Positions 28,438 through 40,996 of a stretch of DNA of 64,000 bases are shown piece by piece (positions within the stretch are counted from its first letter, which is position 1; every line of letters begins with the position of its first letter). The position numbers and the translations under genes are program-made. The DNA lies in contig CAVTBX010000005.1 of assembly GCA_963733135.1 (NCBI GenBank), positions 137,655 to 201,654 on the forward strand, written 5' to 3'. The notes beneath the pieces were generated by a model. That model had not been told where the DNA came from. It made no database searches and was given only the letters and a program-made list of their open reading frames with translations. Origin of the DNA: CAVTBX01 sp963733135. Its GTDB lineage: Bacteria; Actinomycetota; Thermoleophilia; Gaiellales; Gaiellaceae.

Positions 28438-29082
28438 GTGACGGCGGCCGCTCGCGACGATCCAGCCGGCGTCATCGAGGCGCTAGACGGGGCGAACCGG
28501 CTGCTCGTCCAGCAGGTCTTCCGCCCGATCGGAAACGAGTACCGAATCAGCGCCCCGTCGCCCGGCTCGAGCGAGGAAGGCCGGCCGCTCGTCTTCGTCA
28601 AGCAGAAGAAGCTCTCGATCCGCGAGGACATCCGCTTCCGCCTCGATCCGGCCGCAGACGCCCACCTCTTCATGATCAAGGCGCGCACCACCTTCGAGTT
28701 CCGCGGCCGCCACGACGTCCTCGACTCGGCCGGAGAGCCACTCGGGCTCCTGGAGAAGGACTTCAAGCGCTCCCTGATCCGAAGCCACTGGCACGTCCGA
28801 GACACGACCGGCCGAGAGCTCTTCGAGAGCTACGAGACCAACTGGTTGATCGCCGTCGTGCGCAGGATCGCGCTCTTGCTGCCGGAGATCATGATGGCGC
28901 TCACCTGGCTGCCGTTCAACTTCGTTCTGATGCGGGACGGCGAGCAGGTCGGCTCGTACAAGCGCGTCCTCGGGAAGTTCCGGGATCGCTACGTCCTCGA
29001 GCTCGAGCCCGCGCTCGACGAAGTGGACCGGCGGCTCGTCGTCGCCTTCGCCGTTGGGCTCGATGCGCTTCAGGATCGATAA
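28438..29082 (+). CDS. LURP-one-related / scramblase-like protein
   Basis: A 214-aa protein, GTG start with TAGGTT (28426-28431) 6 bases upstream, so probably leaderless. Features are LLVQQVFRPIGNEYRI, VKQKKLSIREDIRF, LFMIKARTTFEFRGRHDVLDSAGEPLGLLEKDFKRSLIRSHW, and a C-terminal helix near ALTWLPFNFVLMRDG, the tubby-like beta-barrel of LURP-one/YxjI proteins. Its biological role is unknown; membrane association is likely. Confidence 0.75.
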   Translation: MTAAARDDPAGVIEALDGANRLLVQQVFRPIGNEYRISAPSPGSSEEGRPLVFVKQKKLSIREDIRFRLDPAADAHLFMIKARTTFEFRGRHDVLDSAGEPLGLLEKDFKRSLIRSHWHVRDTTGRELFESYETNWLIAVVRRIALLLPEIMMALTWLPFNFVLMRDGEQVGSYKRVLGKFRDRYVLELEPALDEVDRRLVVAFAVGLDALQDR

Positions 29083-29103
29083 CCAAAGCTCGTCCGGCTT
29101 CGC

Positions 29104-29132
29104 TTGACAGGAAGGTTAGTGATCGCTAACTT
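29104..29132 (+). promoter_or_regulatory. Promoter overlapped by a 16-bp palindrome (MMPL gene)
   Basis: TTGACA (29104-29109), a 17-base spacer and TAACTT (29127-29132) form a near-consensus promoter, with the GTG at 29139 where transcription should start. GTTAGTGATCGCTAAC (29115-29130) fills the spacer and runs into the -10 box; all but one base pair is symmetric. This is the layout of a TetR/MarR-type operator controlling an exporter. Confidence 0.65.
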
Positions 29133-29138
29133 CGCGCC

Positions 29139-31335
29139 GTGACCGAACGACTGGCCCGAGCGAGCGCACGTCACCCGTGGCGAACCATCGTCGCGTGGTT
29201 GACGCTCTGCGTGGTCGCGTTCGTAGCGGTCGGCGCGTTGCTCGGCGACGCGCTCACGACAGAGGCGCGAGTCACGAACAATCCCGAGTCCCAGGCGGCC
29301 TACGACCTCCAGGACGAACTCTTCCCTGAGCGCTTCGAAGATCTGCCGACCGAGCTGATCGTCGTCCGCTCGCCCGAGCTCACCGTCGACGATCCCGAGT
29401 TCGCGGCGAAGCTCCAGAGAGCTCGCGGAGGTGGCGAGAGCGACCGGCTCGGTCGCTGCGGCGCAGGATCCACTCGAGGACGAGAGCCTCGTCTCGCCGG
29501 ATCGCCATGCGGTTCTCGTCCCGATCCGCCTCGAAGGCGACCCGGACGACTCGGTCGGCGCACTCGTGGAGGCGGTCGAGGAAGAGAACGGCCGGGACGG
29601 GTTCGAGGTCGCCATGACGGGCTCGGCGACCACCGACCACGACATCAACGAGGTCTCGGAGCGCGATCTCCAAAACGGCGAGCTCAGAATCGGCCTGCCG
29701 GCTGCGCTCCTCGTCCTCGTCCTCGTCTTCGGGGCCCTCGTGAGCGCGGCGATGCCGCTCGTCCTCGCGATCGTCTCGATCGTCGTCGCCCTCGGGTTGA
29801 CAGCGCTCCTGGCGCAGGCGTTCGAGCTCTCGATCTTCGTCGTGAACATGCTCACCGGGATGGGCCTCGCGCTCGGCATCGACTACGCGCTCTTCGTCGT
29901 GTCACGCTTCCGGGAAGAGCGGGCGGCGGGCGCCGAGAAGCTCGACGCGATCGGGCGGGCCGGCGCCACCGCGAGCCGGGCCGTGCTCTTCAGCGGCAGC
30001 GCCTTCGTCCTCGCCATGGTCGGGCTCTTGCTCGTCCAGAGCACGATCATGCGGAGCCTCGCCGTCGGCGCGATCCTCGTCGGAATCGTCTCGGTCGTCG
30101 CCGCCCTGACCCTGCTCCCTGCGATCCTGAGCCTGCTCGGCGACCGGATCGACCGTCTCCAGGTGCCGTTCGTCGGCCGCAGACTCGCTCGGAGCGCCGG
30201 GCAAGAGAGCCGTTTCTGGAGCGCTGTCGTCGATCGGGTCGTGCGGAGGCCGGCGCTGTCGCTCATCGCGGCCGCGGCGCTGCTCGTCGTACTCGCGCTC
30301 CCCGTGCTCGGGATGAACATCGGTGCAGCCGGGATCAGCACCCTTCCCGACTCGCTGACGTCCAAGCAGGGCTATCGCGCGCTCCAGGAATCGTTCCCCG
30401 GGGCCGGCGCCGACCCGGCCGAGATCGTCATCTCCGGCGACGCCGAGTCCGCCGCCGTTCAGGACGGAACCAGGGCGCTCGAGCGCCTGCTCGCCCGCGA
30501 TCCGGCCTTTGGCCAAGCCTCCGTCCAGGCCAATCCCGCGGGCACCCTGGCCGTCGTGACCGTGCCCGTCTCCGCCGATGCCCTTTCGGACGAGGCCGTC
30601 GCCGCCGTGCGCGACCTGCGTGACGAGTACGTCCCGGCCGCATTCGAAGACACCGACGCGCAGGTGCTCGTCACCGGTCGAACGGCGGAGAACATCGACT
30701 ACTTCGACGTCATGGAGTTCTGGCTTCCGTGGGTCCTCCTCTTCGTCCTCGGACTCACGTTCATCCTGCTCACGATCGCCTTTCGCTCGGTCGTGATCGC
30801 CGGCACGGCGATCGGGTTGAACCTGCTCTCGGTCGGCGCCGCCTACGGGCTCCTCGTCGCGGTCTTCCAGTTCGGCTGGGGCGCCGGGCTTCTCGGCTTC
30901 CAGCAGGTCGACACGGTCGAGGCCTGGGTGCCGCTCTTCCTCTTCGCAGTCCTCTTCGGGCTCTCGATGGACTACCAGGTCTTCCTCTTGAGCCGGATCC
31001 GGGAGCGCTACACGCTCCGGGGCGACACGATCGACGCCGTTCGCTTCGGAATCGGCTCGACGGCCCGGATCATCACGGGTGCCGCGCTCATCATCATGGC
31101 GGTCTTCATCGGCTTCGCGGCCGGCGACCTCGTGATGTTCCAGCAGATGGGCTTCGGGATCGCGATCGCGCTCCTCCTTGACGCGACGATCGTCAGGTCG
31201 GTGCTCGTCCCGTCCGCGATGACGCTGCTCGGCGAGCGGAACTGGTACCTGCCGGCCTGGCTCGAGTGGCTGCCGCGGGTTCAGATCGAGGCCGAGGAGC
31301 CGCCGAAGTCACGCGCGCCGGCACCCGCGCGCTAG
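29139..31335 (+). CDS. MMPL/RND-family membrane transporter (one apparent frameshift)
   Basis: The N-terminal reading (MTERLARASARHPWRTIVAWLTLCVVAF to about 29415) passes into the +1 frame at 29411-29422 (KLQ/RELAEVARATG), and the remainder runs to 31335, giving a protein of about 730 aa. It has two MMPL repeats, each with one helix, a large external loop and a five-helix bundle: SEVSERDLQNGELRI-like junction, GMGLALGIDYALFVVSRFREE and FGLSMDYQVFLLSRIRERY. It exports lipids or hydrophobic compounds using the proton gradient. The convergent gene ends 15 bases away. Confidence 0.88.
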
Positions 31336-31350
31336 AGGCTTTGGCCCGTC

Positions 31351-33300
31351 CTAGTCGTCGTTTTCTTCGTCGTCGTCCTCTTCGTCGGGCTCGTCCTCGT
31401 CCGCAGGAGGCTCCTCCGAAGGCGCGGGCTCCTCCTCGGGCTCCTCCGCGGGGGGCTCCTCAGCCGGCGGCTCCTCGGCCGGCGGCTCCTCGCCGGGCTC
31501 CTCGGCCGGAGGCTCTTCGACCGGCGGCTCCTCGCCCGGCTCCGAGTCGGGCGGCGTGGGCGGCGGCACGGGCTCGACGACGACAGCAACGTTCTTCGAG
31601 ATGCCGATGTTTCCGCGCCGGTCGACCGCCACGGAGCGAAGCTCGTACCGTCCCGGGGCCAGGTTCGTGGTGTCCCAGACGACCGAAGCGCTGGTTGCAC
31701 CCTCGAACGTTGCGAGGACGATCCAGTCTCCGCAGCCGCTCCTGACCTTGATCGTGAGGGAGGCGACGCCCGAGCCTGTGTCCTTCGCCTGCGCGCTCAC
31801 CGTCACCGCGCCGGAAACGGTCTCGCCGGGCGCGGGTCCGAGAACCGATGTCGTCGGCCTGACCTCGTCGGCAGCGACCACGACCGGCACGACCTCTGAG
31901 AAGGTCGCGTTGCCGGCCCGATCGACCGCGAGCGACCGGATCACGTAGGCGCCCGGCGCGACCAGCAGGGTGTTCCAGTCGACGGAGAGCCTGTTCGTAC
32001 CCGAGGCGGCAAGCTCCATCCAGGCGTCGGAGCCGCCGACGGCGACCTGGATGGCGAGCGATCTCACGCCAGTGCCCGAGTCCGCTGCCTCAGCGGAGAT
32101 CGTCGTCGGGCCGTTCAGCTCGACTCCCGCCGCGGGAGCCGTGATCGCGGTCGTGGGAGCCGTGACGTCGGCGACCTCGAGAGTGGCCTCCGATCGGGTG
32201 ATCGACTCGTTTCCGACGTTGTCCTTGGCCCGCATGCGGTACTGCACGCAGGTTCCTTCGCGGGCCACGTCGGTCGCGTCGGCCGCATTCCAGTCTCCGA
32301 AGTCGCCGCAACCAGCGTTGGAGAGGAGGGCCTGCCGCCGTTCGATCGTGACGCTCGAGGAATTGAGCCCCGATCCGCTGTCAGAGCCCGGATCGGCCGC
32401 GATCGCGATCGTCTCACCGGCCGCTGCGGTGGACGGGTACGAGATCGTGCCTCCTTCGGGCCCCACGCCGTCAGCGACCACCGAGACGGACGAAGTGGAC
32501 GAGTCACCCGCGTTGTTCGTGACCGTGACGTCGATCGTTCCGGGCGTCGGGACGATCTCGGCGGTCCATGGCGCCTCCGAGACGCCGACCTCGGTGCCGC
32601 CGCTTCGAACCGTGGCCGCCGCGAGGCCCGATTCTGGGTCGGCCGCATCCATCGTGATCGTGACCGGCCGCAGATTCTCGGCATCGGCCGCGACGAACAG
32701 CGTCGAGCCGGGCGCGTGCTCGCGTGGCGCCTCCTCGGTCACCTCGAGGCTCTCGAGCACCGGATCGCTCCCGTCGTGCCGCACCGGCTCGGCCGGTGCG
32801 TAGATCACGGCGCCGCCCAGCAGCACGCGGTAGAGAGCGCAGGTTCCGGGCGGCAGGAGGGCAGAGGCGGTCGTCACGGTCCACGGGCCGAAGGAGCCGC
32901 ACGCCCCACCCGAGAGAACCGCAAGCTGCCGCTCCACCACAGCGTTCAGGCCTTCGAGACCAAGTGCGAGCGTGACACGCCCGTCGCGGTCGTATCCGTC
33001 GCGGCCCCCGAGAGCCGGAAGATCCAGGGCGGAGCCACGCTCCACCGAGTCGGAAACCAGGACGCTGCCTGGGAACGGAGCCTCGCCGACTGAACCGCTC
33101 TCGGAGCTTGGCGCCGTCGGCTCTTCCCGTTCCTCGACCTCGGGCGCGGCCTGGACGACGACGACGTCCGAGGAGGGATCAGACGGCCGCGGAATCGGCA
33201 GCAGGCTGGGCGCCGAGGGGAAGATTATCTGGCCCGCGGCGACGAGCACCCCGACGGCCAACGCTGCCGCGAAGATCCATGCTGCGGCTGACTTTTTCAA
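31351..33300 (-). CDS. Secreted Ig-like repeat protein with Pro/Glu-rich tail
   Basis: A 649-aa protein, TTG start 33300 behind AGGAG. Signal peptide (WIFAAALAVGVLVAAG), a Cys-containing N-terminal region, then at least four bacterial Ig-like domains with the xxSGVxSLxIxVxxG...LAPGxYxxRSxAVDRxGN pattern. Paired Cys recur in CGSFGPW, CGDFGDW and CGDWIVL. The last about 75 residues are repeats of PPAEEP/GEEP ending in an acidic tail, a flexible wall-spanning or metal-binding stretch. No sortase motif or catalytic domain is seen, so I infer a surface structural protein. Confidence 0.75.
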   Translation of the reverse strand: MKKSAAAWIFAAALAVGVLVAAGQIIFPSAPSLLPIPRPSDPSSDVVVVQAAPEVEEREEPTAPSSESGSVGEAPFPGSVLVSDSVERGSALDLPALGGRDGYDRDGRVTLALGLEGLNAVVERQLAVLSGGACGSFGPWTVTTASALLPPGTCALYRVLLGGAVIYAPAEPVRHDGSDPVLESLEVTEEAPREHAPGSTLFVAADAENLRPVTITMDAADPESGLAAATVRSGGTEVGVSEAPWTAEIVPTPGTIDVTVTNNAGDSSTSSVSVVADGVGPEGGTISYPSTAAAGETIAIAADPGSDSGSGLNSSSVTIERRQALLSNAGCGDFGDWNAADATDVAREGTCVQYRMRAKDNVGNESITRSEATLEVADVTAPTTAITAPAAGVELNGPTTISAEAADSGTGVRSLAIQVAVGGSDAWMELAASGTNRLSVDWNTLLVAPGAYVIRSLAVDRAGNATFSEVVPVVVAADEVRPTTSVLGPAPGETVSGAVTVSAQAKDTGSGVASLTIKVRSGCGDWIVLATFEGATSASVVWDTTNLAPGRYELRSVAVDRRGNIGISKNVAVVVEPVPPPTPPDSEPGEEPPVEEPPAEEPGEEPPAEEPPAEEPPAEEPEEEPAPSEEPPADEDEPDEEDDDEENDD

Positions 33301-33397
33301 TGCGGCTCCTGGTGTTGCGGCTCGTGTAGCCCCGCCAGTCTTCCGTTTCGGAGGCCGCTTCGCATCCCCTCTCCGGGGGATCCGCGTTTTCCGCGAT

Positions 33398-36166
<2,769 letters not shown>

Positions 36167-36223
36167 ATCTGGCTCCGATGCTATCCGGAGCGGCAGGTTT
36201 CGCCGCTGCTATCGTCGCGCTCG

Positions 36224-36454
36224 GTGACGGCCCGGCTCGAACAGCTTCTCCACAGCGCGTTTCCGGATGCGAGCGAGCTCTCAGTCGAGGATCGCACGGG
36301 CGGGGGCGACCACTTCCAGGTGACGGTCTCGAGCCCCCGTTTCGGAGGGCTTTCGCTCGTCGAGCAGCACCGCCTGGTCTACGAGGCTCTCGCGGCCCCG
36401 CTCGCCGATGGCACCATTCACGAGCTACGCATCAAAACCCGAGGAGAGGCATGA
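36224..36454 (+). CDS. BolA-family protein
   Basis: A 76-aa protein from GTG 36224: TARLEQLLHSAFPDASELSVEDRTG, DHFQVTVSS, FGGLSLVEQHRLVYEAL and IHELRIKTR, the complete BolA fold with its conserved LVxQHRxVYxxL helix. TATCGT (36210-36215) 8 bases upstream suggests a leaderless message. It overlaps the glutaredoxin by 4 bases. BolA-monothiol glutaredoxin pairs bind and pass on [2Fe-2S] clusters. Confidence 0.9.
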   Translation: MTARLEQLLHSAFPDASELSVEDRTGGGDHFQVTVSSPRFGGLSLVEQHRLVYEALAAPLADGTIHELRIKTRGEA

Positions 36455-36843
36455 GCCAGGATCTGCACGAGCGCATCAAGACCGTTATCGACACCGAGCC
36501 CGTCGCCGTCTTCATCAAGGGCACGCCACAGCAGGCTCTATGCGGGAATTCGCAGCGCGCGCTCGACGCGCTCCGCGCGGTGGGAGCGCCCATCACAGCT
36601 GTGGATGTCCTCCCCGACCCCGAGATCCGCCAGGAGCTCTCGGCGATCTCGAGCTGGCCCACGATCCCGCAGGTATTCGTCCGCGGTGAGCTCGTCGGCG
36701 GCGCCGACATCGTCCAGGAGCTCGCGGAGACCGGAGAGCTGCGCTCGAAGCTCGAGGAGCGCCTCGGCGAGGGCTACGAGGCCGGCGAGGAGAAAGTCGT
36801 CGAGGTTTCCGAGCGCCCGAGCCCGTTGCGGCTCGTTCCCTAG
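36451..36843 (+). CDS. Monothiol glutaredoxin (Grx4/GrxD type) with CGNS active site
   Basis: A 130-aa protein, ATG 36451 with GAGGAGAGG upstream. Grx4 pattern: IKTVIDTEPVAVFIKGTPQ, active site ALCGNSQRALDAL, SWPTIPQVFVRGELVGGADIV. The family motif is CGFS; here the Phe is Asn. An extra acidic tail (residues about 105-130) follows the fold. It is co-translated with BolA, supporting an Fe-S cluster carrier role. Confidence 0.9.
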   Translation: MSQDLHERIKTVIDTEPVAVFIKGTPQQALCGNSQRALDALRAVGAPITAVDVLPDPEIRQELSAISSWPTIPQVFVRGELVGGADIVQELAETGELRSKLEERLGEGYEAGEEKVVEVSERPSPLRLVP

Positions 36844-36895
36844 ATACCTGCCTCGGTGAACGCGTCGAATCGCGCATGAACCGGCGCAATTCGAC

Positions 36896-37036
36896 CTAGA
36901 TCACAAAGGCGAAGAGCAGGAACAGCCCGGCCAGCGCCAGGGCAAGCACGGCGAACACCACGAAAACCGCGGGATTCAGCGGTGTTCGGTTGTCCTGCTC
37001 CCAGCGGGACTCGACGCGCTTCTCGGCTCGGGCCAC
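36896..37036 (-). CDS. Small single-pass membrane protein
   Basis: A 46-aa ORF from GTG 37036 to TAG 36896, beginning 4 bases after the stop of the Clp_N gene and preceded by GATGAG. About 20 charged residues (ARAEKRVESRWEQDNRTPLN) lead into one hydrophobic helix, AVFVVFAVLALALAGLFLLF. No family is recognised. The clear cytoplasmic/TM layout and tight spacing make it a plausible real gene co-transcribed with the regulator. Confidence 0.5.
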   Translation of the reverse strand: MARAEKRVESRWEQDNRTPLNPAVFVVFAVLALALAGLFLLFAFVI

Positions 37037-37040
37037 GGGC

Positions 37041-37754
37041 TCATCGTAGTCTGGCAGGGGGTGGCTGGGGCTCGTCGAGCGCCGCGCGGAGCCCCGCTTC
37101 GACGGCGCCGGCTGTGAGGCCGAGCGCCTCTAGGACGCGCACCGCGCCGCCTTCCGCGTCTCGCAGCGTGCCGAGGAGAACATGCTCGACGGCCACTTCG
37201 GGAGCGCCGCTCTCGCTCGCCTCGCGAATAGCGCTTTCCAGCGCACGGTGGCCTCTGGCTGAGATCGGAGCACGACCATGCCGCGAGTCCAGTTCAGCCT
37301 CCGCATCGCCGTAGAGCGCCCGTACCTCGCGCCGGACAGCGCCGCGAGAGACACCGAGCTCCTCGAGCGCTGCGACGACCGGGCCCGTGTCGTCTCGCAG
37401 AAGCGCCAGGAGAAGGTGTTCCGACCCTGCCGACGGGTGGCCCAGCGCGGCCGCCTCCTCTGTGGCGATCAGCACTGTTCGCCGAGCCTGCTCTGTCGTG
37501 TGGGTTGTCCCCTTGATCCGGGGCGGCTCGTCCGCGCGGGAACGAGCGGCAAAGCGCTTGTGCGCGGCCTGACGCGAGATTCCGAGCGCTCTAGCGATGT
37601 CCGCCCATGAGATTCCCGCGCGGACGGCGTTTCGGACGTGGTCGTCTTCGAGGGCCGTCAAGCGAGCCCGAAGCGCAGTGACCGCACGGAGCGCCGCTTC
37701 GGGATCGTCCTCGGCTAGGGCGCGCTGCAGAAGCTCATCCGGGCGATTCGCCAT
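37041..37754 (-). CDS. Helix-turn-helix protein with Clp N-terminal (double Clp_N) domain
   Basis: A 237-aa protein starting MANRPDELLQRAL (ATG 37754). Residues about 40-70 form a helix-turn-helix (AGISWADIARALGISRQAAHKRFA). The C-terminal half has two ClpA/ClpC N-terminal repeats (LGHPSAGSEHLLLALLRDD; VAVEHVLLGTLRDAEGGAVRVL), but no ATPase modules. It is probably a regulator sensing protein-quality signals or Clp substrates. Its promoter carries nested inverted repeats compatible with autoregulation. Confidence 0.83.
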   Translation of the reverse strand: MANRPDELLQRALAEDDPEAALRAVTALRARLTALEDDHVRNAVRAGISWADIARALGISRQAAHKRFAARSRADEPPRIKGTTHTTEQARRTVLIATEEAAALGHPSAGSEHLLLALLRDDTGPVVAALEELGVSRGAVRREVRALYGDAEAELDSRHGRAPISARGHRALESAIREASESGAPEVAVEHVLLGTLRDAEGGAVRVLEALGLTAGAVEAGLRAALDEPQPPPARLR

Positions 37755-37760
37755 ACAGGG

Positions 37761-37800
37761 ATTGTGAATCGCGAGCCGGACTATGTCAATCATAGTTGAC
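37761..37800 (-). promoter_or_regulatory. Promoter with nested inverted repeats upstream of the Clp_N-HTH gene
   Basis: On the minus strand TTGACA (37789-37784), a 17-base spacer and CACAAT (37766-37761) put the start site at the ATG 37754. Around the -35 lie CTATG-TCAAT-CATAG (37781-37795) and GTCAA-N6-TTGAC (37785-37800), two interlocking inverted repeats. Confidence 0.55.
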
Positions 37801-37906
37801 GAAAACGCATCCACGGTTGACAGACTGCACCTTCCAGCCCCAGTCGGCCAGGCGCGGAGGGACCCTGTCCCGGGGTCTAACCCGGTTCTGCTCCGTTCGA
37901 GTGTCG

Positions 37907-39256
37907 CTAAGGCTCCGTGTGGACGACGACGTCTGCGATCTCAGGATGGGCGCTTCGGATCCGTTCCTCGATCTCGCTGGCATCGGCATGCGCCTCCGCG
38001 AGCGCGCGGCCTGCATCCATTCCGAGCGTCAGGAACGCCACGAGCCCGCGCTCCGTCCTGACGAGCCTGAGCTCCCGAGGACGCCGGCCGGTCGCTGCAC
38101 TCACGATCCTGGCAACGCTCTCGGCCTCGTCGCCCGCCGTAAGCGGCTGCGCCACGGAATCGTCGGCGAGCGGCTCGAGGTGCGTCTGGACGCGGGCGAC
38201 CTCGGGCACGTCGGCCGTGATCGCCTCCTCGAGCTCGGTGGCGATGTTATGAGCCTCGTCCAGGGAAAGACCCCCTGGAAGCTTCAGGTGGAGCGAGATC
38301 TCGACCCGACCGCCGACTCGGAGCACCGAGATGTTGTGGATCTCGCGCACGCGCGCGACCCGGAGCGCCGCCGCATAGGCGCGCTCCCGGAGAGCAGCGG
38401 CAACAGCGTCCCCCGGCTCCACGTGGACGACCACGTCGGTACCCGGAAGCGCTGTCTCGACCGCGGTCTCGACCGCGTCCGCTACGGCGTGGCCCTGCTC
38501 CACCGCCGCCCCGGGCGGGACGCTGATCACGACATCGGCAAAATGACGGCCGGCCGCCCGGCGCATGCGGAGCCGCCTGAGCTCGACGCCCGGATCGAGC
38601 TCCTGGATCGCCCGCCGCGCGAGCTCGTCGGCGGCGGCCGGGGCGCGATCCATGAGGACGTCCACGTTCTGCCGTACGAGCCGGCCTGCTCCCGCAAGCA
38701 CGAGCACAGCCACGAGGAGGGCGGCCGCTGCGTCCGCCTCCGGATGCCCGGCCCGAGCGGCGAGGAGACCGACGAGAACGGCAACCGAGCCGCCGAGGTC
38801 CGAGACGAAGTGGAAGGCGCTCGTGATGAGCGCGGGGCTCGAGTAGCGCCGGCCGGCGCGAAACGAGATCCGTGCCCGGGTGGCGTCGACGACGATCACG
38901 ACGCCGACCACGAGCAGCGCCCACCAGGTGACGTCGACCTCGTGGCCGCCGTCGACGAGCCGCACGACCGCCAGCGCACCGATCGCGATGGACGCGACGA
39001 CGAGGATCGTCGCCTCCGCCAACGCGGCGAGGTGCTCCGCCTTCCCGTGCCCGTACGGATGGCTGGGGTCGGCAGGCCGTACCGCGACGCCGACGGCGAA
39101 GAACGTCAGGAGCGCCGCGACGAGGTCTGTCCCCGAGTGGGCCGCCTCCGACACGAGACCGAGCGAGCCCGTCGCGAGGCCGGTGCCGAGCTTCAGCGCG
39201 ATCAGAGCCGCGGCGGCTCCGACCGAGACGAGCGCTGTGCGTCGCTGCGGGGTCAC
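37907..39256 (-). CDS. Cation diffusion facilitator (CDF) metal exporter with duplicated cytoplasmic domain
   Basis: About 449 aa from GTG 39256, chosen because TACCGT lies 8 bases upstream and an extension to 39328 would overlap the divergent zinc-ribbon gene. Six membrane helices carry the CDF metal site: SEAAHSGTDLVAAL and SAFHFVSDLGGSVAVL (HxxxD pairs), SHPYGHGKAEHLAAL. Two or three ferredoxin-like cytoplasmic domains follow (ADVVISVPPGAAVEQGHAVAD; VEISLHLKLPGGLSLDEAHNIA), longer than the usual single one. It probably exports Zn, Fe or Mn. Confidence 0.9.
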   Translation of the reverse strand: MTPQRRTALVSVGAAAALIALKLGTGLATGSLGLVSEAAHSGTDLVAALLTFFAVGVAVRPADPSHPYGHGKAEHLAALAEATILVVASIAIGALAVVRLVDGGHEVDVTWWALLVVGVVIVVDATRARISFRAGRRYSSPALITSAFHFVSDLGGSVAVLVGLLAARAGHPEADAAAALLVAVLVLAGAGRLVRQNVDVLMDRAPAAADELARRAIQELDPGVELRRLRMRRAAGRHFADVVISVPPGAAVEQGHAVADAVETAVETALPGTDVVVHVEPGDAVAAALRERAYAAALRVARVREIHNISVLRVGGRVEISLHLKLPGGLSLDEAHNIATELEEAITADVPEVARVQTHLEPLADDSVAQPLTAGDEAESVARIVSAATGRRPRELRLVRTERGLVAFLTLGMDAGRALAEAHADASEIEERIRSAHPEIADVVVHTEP

Positions 39257-39300
39257 AGCCTGGAACGGTAAACGCAGACCCTCCCGGTATCCTGGCTCGC

Positions 39301-39480
39301 GTGGCCGATACCCTCGAGCCGAAGGCACGTGAGGTCGTGTGCCCGCACTGCAAGAAGACCTTCACGCCCGAGCCTCTGAGCGCGAACGCGCACCGGCACC
39401 GCGGGTTCAAGTGCCCGCATTGCCGCCTCTTCGTCGCGTTCGACCGGGCCGACGACGCGGCCGCCGAGACTGGCTCGTAG
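39301..39480 (+). CDS. Small zinc-ribbon protein
   Basis: A 59-aa ORF from GTG 39301 to TAG 39480, with TATCCT (39288-39293) 7 bases before the start. It carries two CPHC knuckles: VVCPHCKKTF, then GFKCPHCRLFVAFD, separated by about 25 residues, a four-Cys zinc ribbon. Divergent from the CDF exporter. No specific family name is recognised; it may bind nucleic acid or a protein partner. Confidence 0.65.
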   Translation: MADTLEPKAREVVCPHCKKTFTPEPLSANAHRHRGFKCPHCRLFVAFDRADDAAAETGS

Positions 39481-39499
39481 GGGCGAGGAATGCCTCGCG
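39480..39499. repeat. Short GC palindrome (GGGGCG family)
   Basis: GGGGCGAGGAATGCCTCGC follows directly on the stop of the zinc-ribbon gene: GCGAGG and CCTCGC pair across a short loop. It is a variant of the palindrome family also seen near 41.97, 45.6, 46.4 and 57.7 kb. Confidence 0.6.
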
Positions 39500-39520
39500 C
39501 TCTCGGGTCTCCCGGGGCGT

Positions 39521-39815
39521 TGTGAACGGTCGCGCTTCGCGCGCCCTCCAACACCGCGGCGCTCCGACGACAGGGGTCCCGGTCGCGTGTGAACGGTCGC
39601 GCTTCGCGCGCCCTCCATACGAGTTGCGCGAAAAGCGGCGCAACTCGCCCGGCCGCTGCGCGGCCTCCAACACCGCGGCGGCCCGACGACAGGACGTCTC
39701 CCAGTCGCCTGTGAACGGTCGCGCTTCGCGCGCCCTCTATGTGAGTTGCGCGAAAGGCGTCGCAACTCACCCGGCCGCAGAGCGGCCTCCAGCGCCCGGC
39801 CGCTGCGCGGCCTCC
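39521..39815. repeat. Cluster of three multi-hairpin repeats (TGTGAACGG family)
   Basis: The unit TGTGAACGGTCGCGCTTCGC occurs at 39521, 39588 and 39710. In the second copy it is followed by three hairpins: one in the start sequence, CGAGTTGCGC (39620-39629) with GCGCAACTCG (39638-39647), and GGCCGC-TGC-GCGGCC (39651-39665). The third copy has GTGAGTTGCG with CGCAACTCAC. The first copy lacks hairpins 2 and 3 and jumps to the shared AACACCGCGGCG tail. No ORF is credible here. Related copies lie at 57925 and 59021. Confidence 0.8.
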
Positions 39816-39817
39816 GG

Positions 39818-40918
<1,101 letters not shown>

Positions 40919-40996
40919 CTACACCGCCTTTCGCACCCGGGGACGAAAAGAGCCGGAGGAACGTGTCCCTCAGGCTCAGGCAACAGGCCGCGGATT

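Noticed and set aside
30623..30623. Stop of the N-terminal MMPL frame as a true gene end
   Set aside because: After about 29415 that frame reads as Arg-rich nonsense, while the +1 frame carries the full MMPL repeats, so the stop is out of frame.
39521..39815. CRISPR array
   Set aside because: Repeat spacing is irregular (67 and 122 bases), units contain several hairpins, there are no uniform spacers and no cas genes are nearby.
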